From Brevundimonas huaxiensis (GTDB lineage: Bacteria; Pseudomonadota; Alphaproteobacteria; Caulobacterales; Caulobacteraceae): a DNA stretch of 64,000 nucleotides. Position numbers and translations under genes: made by a program. Below, in pieces: positions 42,270-49,994 of the stretch. The notes under the pieces are model-generated. The model saw only the letters and a program-made list of their open reading frames with translations, was not told where the DNA came from and ran no database searches. Numbering within the stretch: the stretch's first letter is position 1; each line of letters starts with the position of its first letter. Where the stretch lies: assembly GCF_014218725.1 (NCBI RefSeq), contig NZ_JABBJE010000007.1:62001-126000 (forward strand), given 5' to 3'.

Positions 42270-44477
42270 ATGTTCTCGTTCAATCGCCTGTCCATCGCCC
42301 TGAAGCTCGCCGTCGTGGCGGGGCTCGCCATCGGCGCCTTGATGATCGTCGCCGCTATCGGCGTGACGGCCTATTCCGGCGCGATCGTCCGCGACATGGC
42401 CGGCCGATACGCCGAAAGCGCTGCGCTAGAAGCCTCGCAAGAGATCCGCAACGAGATCGTCTCGGCCGGCACGGGCGCCAAAACCCTGGCCGCGACCTTG
42501 GGCGCCGCCCGACAGACGGGGCTGACCGACCGCGCCGCCTATATGGCGCTGGTCAAGCCGAACGCCGAAGCCACCGATCAGGTGATGGGCGCCTGGTTCA
42601 TGGCCGCCCCGGACGCTGTCGGCGCCGACGCCGCCCACATCGGTGATGCGGCGAGCAGTTCGAACGTCAACGGACGACTTTCAATCTACTGGGTGCGCCG
42701 TGACGGTCAGAGTTCCCTGGAGCCTGAGGCTGACGGCTCCGACTTCGAACAGGCCTATTACACCGAGCCCATGGCCAGCGGCGCGCCGGTCGTAGTCGAG
42801 CCGTACGAAGAGAACATTGGCGGCGGCAAGGTCGCGATGACCTCGGTCGCCTATCCGGTGCGCGCCAACGGCCGCATCATCGGCGTCGCGGGCCTGGATA
42901 TCACCTTGGCCAACCTGTCGCAGCGCTTGGCGGCGATGAAGCCGCTGGGCACGGGCCGCGTCACCCTGGTGTCGAACAAGGGCGTCTGGGTCGCCCATCC
43001 GGACGCCGCCGTGCGAGGCCAAGCCTATGCGGACGCTGGCGCGGACATCGTGCGCAACGTGATCGCCAAACGTCAGGCCCGGGCGGTCGAGGGCGTCAGC
43101 GTGAACGGCGAGCCGGTTCGACGTCTGGTCCAGCCTGTGATCCTGCCCGGCCAAAAGGCGACCTGGGCCGTCGTACTGGACATTCCTGTCGCGACGATCG
43201 AGGCCCCGGCGCGGCAGTTGGCCTTGATGCTTCTGGTCGGCGGCGTTCTGATCATCGCCGCCATCATCGTCGCCCTTCTGATCACCAGCGACCGTCTGAT
43301 CCGGCGCCCGCTTGCGCGTCTGACCGCCCATGTTCGGACCATGAGCGACGGACGCTATGACATCCCCGTCGCCGGTGCGGACAAGGCCGACGAACTGGGC
43401 CAGATCGCGCGGGCGCTCGAAGGGTTCCGGCTCGAGCTTGCGGACGGTCTGGCGCGGCGCGACCAGCAGCAGCGAGAACGTGCGGCCGCCGAAACCGATC
43501 GTCGCCGGCACGCCGAGGAGACGGAGCTTTTCGCCGCCTCGCAAACGCGCGCCGTCGAGACGTTGGGCGAAGGTCTGTCGCGCCTCGCCGCCGGCGACCT
43601 GGCCTGGCGGATGCCGGAGGCGGGCTTCACCGCCGACACGCGTCGCATCCCGGAAGATTACAACGCCGCTTTGCATCAGTTGCACACGACGATGACCGGC
43701 ATCTGGACCACGGCCCAGTCGATGCGCGGCGGATGTCAGGACATCGCCGCCGCCGCCGACAGCCTGTCGCGCCGCACCGAGCAGCAGGCCGCCGGTCTGG
43801 AACAGACCGCCGCCGCGCTGGACGAGCTGACGCAGACGGTACGCAGCAGCGCCGAAAACGCCGAGCGCGCCCGAGACATCACTCAGGCCGCTCAGGCGGC
43901 GGCGGACAGGGGCGAGGCCGTCGTGCAGGACGCAATCGGCGCCATGTCGGAGATCGAGCAGTCCTCGACCCAGATCAATCAGATCGTCGGCGTCATCGAC
44001 GAGATCGCCTTCCAGACCAGCCTTCTGGCCCTGAACGCCGGCGTCGAGGCCGCCCGGGCCGGGGAAGCCGGACGCGGCTTCGCCGTCGTCGCCTCCGAGG
44101 TGAGGGGCCTGGCCGAACGGTCGGCCAGCGCCGCCAAGGAGATCAAGGCGCTGATCGCCCTGTCGCAAAGCAATGTGCAGCGCGGATCCGATCAGGTGTC
44201 GCTGACGCGCGACAGCCTCAGCGCCATCGCTGTCCAGGTGGCGGAGGCCAACGCCCTGGTTCGCACCATCGCCGCCGCGACGCGCGAACAGTCGGTCGGC
44301 ATCGGCGAGATCAATGTGGCGATCAATCAGATGGACCAGTTCACCCAGCAGAACGCCGCCATGGTCGAGGAATCCACCGCCGCCAGCCACGCCCTGACGA
44401 GCGAGGCCGGCGAACTGGAGGGTCTGATCAGTCGCTTTGATCTGGGTCAGACGACGCAGTCGAGACGCGCCGCCTGA
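42270..44477 (+). CDS. Methyl-accepting chemotaxis protein
   Basis: A 735-aa transmembrane chemoreceptor. Helix 1 is at about 8-35; a periplasmic Cache-type sensor domain follows (with [19 protein letters not shown] and [21 protein letters not shown]); helix 2 is at about 316-340; then HAMP and a second linker, and the signalling hairpin with tip [25 protein letters not shown] near 576-600. No CheB/CheR pentapeptide ends the protein. ATG 42270 has CGGAGC upstream. The ligand is unknown; no other chemotaxis genes are adjacent. Confidence 0.93.
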   Translation: MFSFNRLSIALKLAVVAGLAIGALMIVAAIGVTAYSGAIVRDMAGRYAESAALEASQEIRNEIVSAGTGAKTLAATLGAARQTGLTDRAAYMALVKPNAEATDQVMGAWFMAAPDAVGADAAHIGDAASSSNVNGRLSIYWVRRDGQSSLEPEADGSDFEQAYYTEPMASGAPVVVEPYEENIGGGKVAMTSVAYPVRANGRIIGVAGLDITLANLSQRLAAMKPLGTGRVTLVSNKGVWVAHPDAAVRGQAYADAGADIVRNVIAKRQARAVEGVSVNGEPVRRLVQPVILPGQKATWAVVLDIPVATIEAPARQLALMLLVGGVLIIAAIIVALLITSDRLIRRPLARLTAHVRTMSDGRYDIPVAGADKADELGQIARALEGFRLELADGLARRDQQQRERAAAETDRRRHAEETELFAASQTRAVETLGEGLSRLAAGDLAWRMPEAGFTADTRRIPEDYNAALHQLHTTMTGIWTTAQSMRGGCQDIAAAADSLSRRTEQQAAGLEQTAAALDELTQTVRSSAENAERARDITQAAQAAADRGEAVVQDAIGAMSEIEQSSTQINQIVGVIDEIAFQTSLLALNAGVEAARAGEAGRGFAVVASEVRGLAERSASAAKEIKALIALSQSNVQRGSDQVSLTRDSLSAIAVQVAEANALVRTIAAATREQSVGIGEINVAINQMDQFTQQNAAMVEESTAASHALTSEAGELEGLISRFDLGQTTQSRRAA

Positions 44478-44483
44478 TCCGGG

Positions 44484-44507
44484 AACGGGCGCCACGCACA
44501 GCGCCCG
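44484..44507 (+). terminator. Possible terminator hairpin between convergent genes
   Basis: An exact 8-bp stem, ACGGGCGC and GCGCCCGT, with an 8-base loop stands 6 bases after the chemoreceptor stop and before the convergent host-attachment gene. The tail CTGTCTTC is only weakly T-rich, so termination strength is doubtful. Confidence 0.45.
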
Positions 44508-44514
44508 TCTGTCT

Positions 44515-44913
44515 TCACGCCTTGTCGATGGCGGCGGCGATCTGATCGCTGGAATGGCCCGTCAGGTCCTTGGCGATCTCGCCCACCAGCTTGGCTTGAA
44601 GGTCCTTGCGCCAATGCTTGCGCAGCTCGCCCAGCGTCTTGGGCGCTGCGATCACCAGCAGTTCGTCGATCTTGTTGGTGACCGACCATTTGTTCAGCAC
44701 CTCGGCGACGCCCATGGCGAAACCGTCCTCGGCCTGGGTGTCATTGTCGGGGTTCGCCTCATTGGATCGGCGGCCGGCCGAACCCGACACCCGATCCGCT
44801 ATGGCCGGGGTTTCCAGCGGCGTCAGCTTGATGTCCGAAGCGTTCGTATTCTTGAATAGGGCCAGCTTCTCGCCATCGACCACCGCCACCAGCGCGCCAT
44901 TGGAAAGTTTCAT
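44515..44913 (-). CDS. Host attachment family protein
   Basis: A 132-aa protein matching the family named for a plant attachment function in Agrobacterium, related in fold to archaeal release factor eRF1-type domains. Seen are the start LSNGALVAVVDGEKLALFKN, the middle FAMGVAEVLNKW and the end IDELLVIAAPKTLGELRKHWRKDLQAKLVGEIAKDLTGHS. The molecular activity is unknown. The ATG at 44913 has GGAG upstream. A GCAAC-N16-CGTT sequence at about 44951-44975 is one base from the sigma-EcfG consensus. Confidence 0.82.
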   Translation of the reverse strand: MKLSNGALVAVVDGEKLALFKNTNASDIKLTPLETPAIADRVSGSAGRRSNEANPDNDTQAEDGFAMGVAEVLNKWSVTNKIDELLVIAAPKTLGELRKHWRKDLQAKLVGEIAKDLTGHSSDQIAAAIDKA

Positions 44914-45022
44914 CGTCGATACTCCAGTGTGTAGGGACCTGGACAACGAACCGGGACGCAGGCCGTTGCCTCACGCCGCCGATCCCATAGTGTCGCGCGA
45001 CAAAACCACCGGGAGATGAACC

Positions 45023-45733
45023 ATGCCTGACGTCCTGCCGCTGGACCGCCGCCGCATGATGGCCCTGGGCGCATCAGGCGCCGCGGCTGCGATTCTGCCG
45101 GGATGCGCGACCATGACGGCTGCGTCGCCGCGCCAAACGGTATGGACCTTCGATCGCCTGACCGACATCGGGGGGATCCAAACCCACGTCGAGGGCGCTC
45201 CGGGCCTGATCGACAGTCCCTTTGGCCGAGCGGTTCAGTTCGACGGCGTGGACGACGCCCTGTTCATCGACCAGCATCCGTTGGCCGGGGCCGAGACCTT
45301 CACTTTCGAGGCCCTGTTCCGACCCGACGGCGGCGCCTTCGAGCAACGCTGGTTTCATCTCGCCGAAGAGGCGCCGGCCGGTCAGCCGCCGTCGCAGACG
45401 CGATTCCTGTTCGAGATCCGCGTGGTTCGGGACCGCTGGTATCTGGATGCCTTCACGCGCGGCCCCGGCTACAACCACACCCTGATCTTCCCCGAGCGGC
45501 TCCATCCGTGCGGACAGTGGTTCCACGTCGCGCAGACTTTCGACGGCGTCCTGTACCGGGCCTATGTCGACGGGGTCCTGCAGGGCGAGCAGCCGGTGCC
45601 GTTCAAGCCGCAAGGGCCAGGCCGCGCCTCGGTCGGTTGCCGCATCAACCGCGTGAACTACTTCAAGGGGGCGGTGCGTCAGGCCCGCTTCACCCACACC
45701 GCCCTGCCGCCTGAGCGCTTCACTCGAAGCTAA
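45023..45733 (+). CDS. LamG-like exported protein with Tat-type signal
   Basis: A 236-aa protein with a twin-arginine style signal (DRRRMMALGASGAAAAILPGC) that ends in a possible lipobox Cys28. The rest is one concanavalin/LamG jelly-roll domain: GRAVQFDGVDDALFI, FTFEALFRPDGGAFEQRWFHL, WFHVAQTFDGVLYRAYVDGVLQGEQPV and the closing VNYFKGAVRQARF. Such domains bind sugars or other surface ligands; the target is unknown. It ends on the convergent ogt gene with a 4-base overlap. Confidence 0.82.
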   Translation: MPDVLPLDRRRMMALGASGAAAAILPGCATMTAASPRQTVWTFDRLTDIGGIQTHVEGAPGLIDSPFGRAVQFDGVDDALFIDQHPLAGAETFTFEALFRPDGGAFEQRWFHLAEEAPAGQPPSQTRFLFEIRVVRDRWYLDAFTRGPGYNHTLIFPERLHPCGQWFHVAQTFDGVLYRAYVDGVLQGEQPVPFKPQGPGRASVGCRINRVNYFKGAVRQARFTHTALPPERFTRS

Positions 45734-46257
45734 AGCAGCCGGCCGCCCGCTTCATGCGCCAGCAGCCAGCGTTTGCGCTCCAGTCCGCCCGCATAGCCGG
45801 TCAGCGTCCCGTTCGCGCCGATCACGCGATGGCAGGGCACAATGACGCCGACTGGATTGGCGCCGTTGGCCAGACCCACGGCGCGGACGGCCTTGGGCGC
45901 GCCGATGGCCGCAGCGAGCTGACCATAGGTGCGCGTCTCGCCGGTCGGGATGTCGCGCAACGCCTTCCACACCGCGCGTTGGAAATCCGTACCGCCGGTG
46001 CGGACCGTGATGGCGTCGAAGGCGGTCAGGTCGCCGCCGAACCACGCCTCGACCGCCCGACGCACCGGCTCCGGCGCGCGGCCTTCGGTCAGCACAACCT
46101 CACCGTAGTGTCGGCGCAGCAGCAGGCGCAGACGGGCTTCGTAGTCGTTGAAGTCCAAGGCCCGCACCGCGCCGTCGGCGTCGGTGACGACCAGCACCTC
46201 CCCTACCGGGGACGGGATGCGATCCAGGCTCAGATGCATGTCAGGCTGCTTGGTCAT
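45730..46257 (-). CDS. ogt: Methylated-DNA-protein-cysteine S-methyltransferase
   Basis: A 175-aa O6-alkylguanine-DNA alkyltransferase that repairs O6-methylguanine by moving the methyl group to its own cysteine. The acceptor lies in VIVPCHRVIG, the DNA-binding helix in TYGQLAAAIGAPKAVRAVGLANGANP, and the C-terminal loop in LTGYAGGLERKRWLLAHE. A helical N-terminal domain fits the Ogt/AdaB type. It overlaps the end of the upstream Ada-AlkA-like gene by 17 bases, making a two-gene alkylation repair operon. Confidence 0.93.
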   Translation of the reverse strand: MTKQPDMHLSLDRIPSPVGEVLVVTDADGAVRALDFNDYEARLRLLLRRHYGEVVLTEGRAPEPVRRAVEAWFGGDLTAFDAITVRTGGTDFQRAVWKALRDIPTGETRTYGQLAAAIGAPKAVRAVGLANGANPVGVIVPCHRVIGANGTLTGYAGGLERKRWLLAHEAGGRLL

Positions 46258-47332
46258 TTCGCCGTTCCTCGCTCAGACCCCAATAAAGTGCGCCATAGGC
46301 CCGCCACGGCCGCCACCGCTCGGCGCGCGCCAGCAGCGCGGCGTCCGGCGTCGTCAGCCGGTCGCTGGGCGCATCCTCGCCGGCGTCGATCCAGCCGCCT
46401 GCAAGTCTCAACCCCGGCCTGGCCATGAGTGCGGCGTGCAGAACGGGATCGGCCGACAGGTCGCGCGTGATCGCCTCGGGATCGGCGGCGAGGTCGAACA
46501 CGCGCCGCACCCGCGCCAGCACGCCCGGCAAGGCTTTCAGATTGTCGATCCGCGCCTCAACCGCCGCTTCGCCCGGTTGAGCGGGGCGCACCGTCACCGC
46601 ACCCTCTGTGCCATCCACGTCGGAGCGCAGCCGCCGAGTCCAGACGCCATCGACAACCGCCTCGCCCGCGACGCCGCGCGTCGCCAAGGTCGTCATCATG
46701 ACGGGCCAGTCATAGGGCGGGCGGTAGGACAGACCGATCTTGATCACCCCGCCCGCTTCGGCCTCGACCTTGCGACGCCGCAAGTCCGACGGCGCGCGAC
46801 CATACAGGGCCTGAAACGTCTCGTTGAAGCGCCGGACGCTGCCGAAACCCGACGCCATCGCCACCTCGGCCATCGACAGGTCGGTCTCGTGGATCAACTG
46901 TTTGGCCAGAAGGACGCGCCGTGTCTGGGCCACGCTGACCGGGGCCGCGCCCAGATGCTGACGGAACAGGCGGCGCAGTTGTCGCTCGCCCAAGCCCAGC
47001 CGTGTCGCCAAGGCGTCCGTGTCGCCAGTATCCAACGCGCCCGCCTCGATCAGGGCCAAGGCGCGGCTGACGGTGTTGGACGTGCCGCGCCAGGCGCCCA
47101 TTTCCGGCGCTGTTTCGGGTCGGCACCGCAGACAGGCCCGCAAGCCCGCCGCCTCGGCCGTTGCGGCGCTGGGGTGAAAGACCACATTCTCGCGCTTTGG
47201 CGTCCGCGCCGGGCAGATGGGCCGACAATAGATGCCGGTCGAGGTCACGCCGGTGAAGAAACGCCCGTCGAAACGGGCGTCCCGCGCCACGACGGCGCGC
47301 CAGCAAGCCTCCTGATCCAACAGCTGATCCAT
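46241..47332 (-). CDS. Ada-AlkA fusion regulator with the glycosylase core missing
   Basis: A 363-aa protein. Residues 1-75 are the Ada zinc domain with Cys36, Cys40, Cys67 and Cys70 in the standard spacing; Cys36 would be the methyl acceptor. An AraC-type helix-turn-helix follows (about 82-185), then the AlkA N-terminal domain (IGLSYRPPYDWPVMMTTLATRGVAGEA to about 315). After RPGLRLAGGW the sequence jumps to the last AlkA helix (LLARAERWRPWRAYGALYWGL): the helix-hairpin-helix and catalytic Asp, some 130 residues, are absent. It can sense and regulate but should not excise bases. Confidence 0.87.
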   Translation of the reverse strand: MDQLLDQEACWRAVVARDARFDGRFFTGVTSTGIYCRPICPARTPKRENVVFHPSAATAEAAGLRACLRCRPETAPEMGAWRGTSNTVSRALALIEAGALDTGDTDALATRLGLGERQLRRLFRQHLGAAPVSVAQTRRVLLAKQLIHETDLSMAEVAMASGFGSVRRFNETFQALYGRAPSDLRRRKVEAEAGGVIKIGLSYRPPYDWPVMMTTLATRGVAGEAVVDGVWTRRLRSDVDGTEGAVTVRPAQPGEAAVEARIDNLKALPGVLARVRRVFDLAADPEAITRDLSADPVLHAALMARPGLRLAGGWIDAGEDAPSDRLTTPDAALLARAERWRPWRAYGALYWGLSEERRNDQAA

Positions 47333-47390
47333 GTCCGAAGGATGCGCCGCCCGCCCGACGATGTCTCGCGGTTTTCGGACATGGATCGGA

Positions 47391-47600
47391 TCAGTCTCTC
47401 AGGAAGAACAAGGCCTCGACCGTCGTATCTAAGGCCCGGGCGAGTTCCAGCGCCAGAACTGTCGAGGGCACGAAGACGCCGTTCTCGACCGTGTTGATGG
47501 TCTTGCGCGAGACGCTGGCCTTGTCGGCCAGCCCCTGCTGAGTCAGGCCCGCGGCGGTGCGCGCCTCCTTCAGCCGCGAGCCGAGCCTGGGATCACCCAT
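47391..47600 (-). CDS. Xre-family helix-turn-helix regulator
   Basis: A 69-aa single-domain DNA-binding protein (GSRLKEARTAAGLTQQGLADKASVSRKTINTVENGVFVPST VLALELARALDTTVEALFFL), resembling the YozG/Cro group. Its start overlaps the 3' end of the upstream membrane-protein gene by 8 bases, so both are made from one message. The 34-bp palindrome before that operon is the likely binding site, implying autoregulation. The ATG at 47600 is preferred to a long upstream extension. Confidence 0.88.
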   Translation of the reverse strand: MGDPRLGSRLKEARTAAGLTQQGLADKASVSRKTINTVENGVFVPSTVLALELARALDTTVEALFFLRD

Positions 47601-48294
47601 CGCGACCGGCCTCGCGATCCAGCCAGGCGAACCGCAGGCCCGCCGACGCCCCGCCCAGCGCCAGCACATAAGGCAGGGCCAGCACGCCATAGTCCGCGCG
47701 CCACAGGCCCAGACCCAGCGCCACGGTAACCCCGCCCATCAGCACGACGAAGGCCAGGATCATCGACCGCGCCCGTAGAACCTGGGTCAGCTCATCTTCC
47801 ATCAGACGGCGGTTCTTCTGCGCGTTCCAATCCCAGCCCATGACGAGCACAGGGATCAGCCAGCCGTACAGAACCGGCAGCAGGATCTGCACATAGGCGC
47901 CCAGGTTGTGGTCGCCGCCCAGAACCCGCTGCATGGCCAGATGCGCCTGAGCCATGAACAGCAGCAGCACAAGAGGAAAGAGCACCAGCTGTCGGGTGCG
48001 CTCCCGCTGCAGCTTTTCGCGGCGGGCGCCGTCCCGGCTCTCCGCAACATCGATGGGCTGACCGGGGCGGCCGCACCACGCCATCATGGCCCCGATGATC
48101 ATCAGCCCGAAGCCGAAGCCCGCCGCCACGCCCGCCGTCGTCGCCTGGTCGCCCTCGGTTCCATGCATGAGCGCGAAGCCCGCGCCGCCCGTTAGGGCGG
48201 CGGCGCCGATGACGAGCATGGCGACGCCGCCCCACCAGTATCGACGCCGGCTCGACTGCACCCGCAGAACCGCGGCGTTTTCATCCTTGTTCAC
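47593..48294 (-). CDS. Six-helix membrane protein linked to an Xre regulator
   Basis: A 233-aa inner membrane protein of unknown function with six predicted helices in three pairs (about 20-42, 50-75, 100-120, 133-158, 176-196, 200-220). Between helices 2 and 3 lies a charged cytosolic loop (ESRDGARREKLQRERTRQ). No transporter or enzyme motif is visible. It precedes and overlaps the Xre gene. This pairing, a small Cro-like protein with a membrane protein of unknown role, recurs in bacteria. Confidence 0.82.
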   Translation of the reverse strand: MNKDENAAVLRVQSSRRRYWWGGVAMLVIGAAALTGGAGFALMHGTEGDQATTAGVAAGFGFGLMIIGAMMAWCGRPGQPIDVAESRDGARREKLQRERTRQLVLFPLVLLLFMAQAHLAMQRVLGGDHNLGAYVQILLPVLYGWLIPVLVMGWDWNAQKNRRLMEDELTQVLRARSMILAFVVLMGGVTVALGLGLWRADYGVLALPYVLALGGASAGLRFAWLDREAGRDG

Positions 48295-48308
48295 GACGTC
48301 CTCCCGAA

Positions 48309-48342
48309 GTAACCTTGAGGTGACATATCACCTATAGGTTAC
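48309..48342. promoter_or_regulatory. 34-bp palindromic operator for the Xre/membrane-protein operon
   Basis: The left arm GTAACCTTGAGGTGA and the right arm TCACCTATAGGTTAC are inverse complements at 13 of 15 positions around CATA. Each arm is itself a smaller palindrome (AACCT/AGGT and ACCT/AGGT), as expected for two regulator dimers side by side. It ends 15 bases upstream of the membrane-protein start codon, where binding would repress transcription. Confidence 0.75.
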
Positions 48343-48367
48343 ACGTCGTCAAGAGAGGACGTCGCCT

Positions 48368-49480
48368 TTATCGACCGACGACCAGACGCGCCGCCGCGCG
48401 GATGACCCGCACCACCTCGGCAGAGAAGGCCCAAACCACCACGACCATCAGGATCGTCGCCACCCCGCCAACATCGTCGCCGGAGCGGCCGATCAGAACC
48501 CGAGTACGATCCACGAACTCGGTGATGCTGCCGACCCAGATCAGCGGCGACAGCGCCGACCAGAACCAGACCCACAGCAGGCCCCAGGCGGCGGCGATAC
48601 CGAACGACAGGTCGCCCAGCGCCGTGACCCGCGCGTTGCCGCCCGACGCCGCCCGCATCAGGTCGAAGCCGATGCGGCAGGCGGCGAACAGGGCGACCGG
48701 CCAATAGGCGACCCGCACCATGTCGGCCAGAATGCGCCCGTAATCGACGCCGTCGACGACTCCAGCCAGCTCTTCCGGCCGGATCGGCGCCACCTGCAAA
48801 AGACCCGTCCACCACAGCAGCACCACGGTCCAGCCGATGGCGCTCGCCACCGCACGCGCCACGGGCGACATCTCGGCGCTCTTGCGCACGGCGCGGCCCG
48901 ACTTGGCCTGCCCCATGCTCCGGCCGGACCAATCTCCGTTCGCCAGCTTCTGTCCCCACTGCTCGGCGTCGAAGTCGCCGCCCAGCTCGAACAGGCCCAG
49001 GTCCTTGACGCGCCATTTGGCGATGAAGTCCGGCTTCTTCGACTGACGCTCCAGCACGAAGCCGACGGTGGTGAGCAAGCCGACGACCGTGATCGCGCCG
49101 CTGATCAGGCTGGAAATGCCCTGCCCGATCGCCTGGCCCACATAGACGTCGCCGACCAGGACCCGCACGGCCAAGCCGATCAGGGTGACGGCGGCCATCA
49201 CCGTCAGCCCGACCTTCAACCCGAACATCCACCACGGATAAAGCTCAGGCCCGATCAGCGCCTGCGGTCCTGCGCGATAGCGCGCCGCCACGCTCAGCGG
49301 ATGACCGACCTCGCGCAGCAGGATTTCGGCCTCGTCGTCGGTCGGCGCCCGGCCCAGACGCGCCTCCAGCGCCTCCAGACGGCCCATGATCTCGTCACGC
49401 AGCTCGGCGACGATGTCGTCGCGGCTCTCCTTCGGCAGCTGGGCCGCCACGGCCTTCAGATAACGTTCGACCAGGTCCAT
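48368..49480 (-). CDS. HAAS-domain membrane protein under PadR control
   Basis: A 370-aa protein. The N-terminal 80 residues are a HAAS-type helical domain (LVERYLKAVAAQLPKESRDDIVAELRDEIMGRLEALEARLGR ... EVGHPLSVAARYR), common in proteins encoded beside PadR regulators. Then come about six membrane helices with a cytosolic loop near 145-200. The HAAS domain is thought to link signalling to membrane output. ATG 49480; the PadR gene ends 26 bases upstream, so both form one operon. Output unknown. Confidence 0.85.
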   Translation of the reverse strand: MDLVERYLKAVAAQLPKESRDDIVAELRDEIMGRLEALEARLGRAPTDDEAEILLREVGHPLSVAARYRAGPQALIGPELYPWWMFGLKVGLTVMAAVTLIGLAVRVLVGDVYVGQAIGQGISSLISGAITVVGLLTTVGFVLERQSKKPDFIAKWRVKDLGLFELGGDFDAEQWGQKLANGDWSGRSMGQAKSGRAVRKSAEMSPVARAVASAIGWTVVLLWWTGLLQVAPIRPEELAGVVDGVDYGRILADMVRVAYWPVALFAACRIGFDLMRAASGGNARVTALGDLSFGIAAAWGLLWVWFWSALSPLIWVGSITEFVDRTRVLIGRSGDDVGGVATILMVVVVWAFSAEVVRVIRAAARLVVGR

Positions 49481-49506
49481 GCCGGTCTCTCCCTCTTTCC
49501 CGGTGT

Positions 49507-49842
49507 TCACAGCATCTTCTCCAGCGAGGCCGACAGGCCGCGCCATTCCACGGCGAGCCGTTCCAGCATCGCCTCCCCGCGCGACGACAGGCGGTAGAAC
49601 CGCTTCTTGCGCCGCTCCTCCTCGCGCCATTCGCTGTCCAGCAGCCCCTGGCTCTCCAGCCGACGCAGCAGCGGATAGAGGGTGCTCTCCTCCATCTCGA
49701 CCCCGACCTCGCCCAAGGCGACCCGCAGCGAATAGCCGTATTGCTCGCGCCGCAAGCTCGCCAGCACGGCCAGGATCAACGACCCCCGCCGCAGCTCCAG
49801 CCGCAGACTCTCGAACAGCAACGCCTCGTCGTTCTCGCTCAC
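49507..49842 (-). CDS. PadR-family transcriptional regulator
   Basis: A 111-aa PadR-s2-type repressor: a winged helix (LILAVLASLRREQYGYSLRVALGEVGVEMEESTLYPLLRRLESQGLLDSEWREEERRKKRFYRLSSRGEAML) and a short C-terminal dimerisation helix. The GTG at 49842 follows GGAGG with six bases spacing and is preferred over a GTG at 49878 that lies inside the operator. It precedes the HAAS gene. PadR proteins bind short palindromes in their own promoter; one is present upstream. Confidence 0.88.
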   Translation of the reverse strand: MSENDEALLFESLRLELRRGSLILAVLASLRREQYGYSLRVALGEVGVEMEESTLYPLLRRLESQGLLDSEWREEERRKKRFYRLSSRGEAMLERLAVEWRGLSASLEKML

Positions 49843-49861
49843 CCGCCACCTCCGTGCGCCG

Positions 49862-49902
49862 CATAGTGTGTGATACACAGTGTATGGGGCATACTGTGTG
49901 AG
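49862..49902. promoter_or_regulatory. Operator candidate for PadR
   Basis: Centre: ATACAC-A-GTGTAT (49873-49885), a perfect 13-bp palindrome. It is flanked by related half-sites CATAGTGTGTG on the left and CATACTGTGTG on the right. The set lies 20-60 bases upstream of the PadR start codon, a position that fits self-repression of the padR-HAAS operon. Its distance to uvrB (about 80 bases) leaves possible cross-influence. Confidence 0.6.
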
Positions 49903-49979
49903 GATGTCAAGCTAGGCCGACCGCAACTAGGCGGAGGTCAGCGCGCTATGGCGGGAGACATCCTCACGCACTAAGTTCT

Positions 49980-49994
49980 GTTCATGAACCGTTC
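49980..49994 (+). promoter_or_regulatory. LexA (SOS) box overlapping the uvrB start codon
   Basis: GTTC-N7-GTTC at 49980-49994 matches the alphaproteobacterial LexA operator exactly, and the uvrB ATG is the first three bases of the spacer. uvrB is an SOS gene in many bacteria. No Shine-Dalgarno stands before the ATG, so the mRNA may be leaderless with the box covering the transcription start. Confidence 0.72.
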
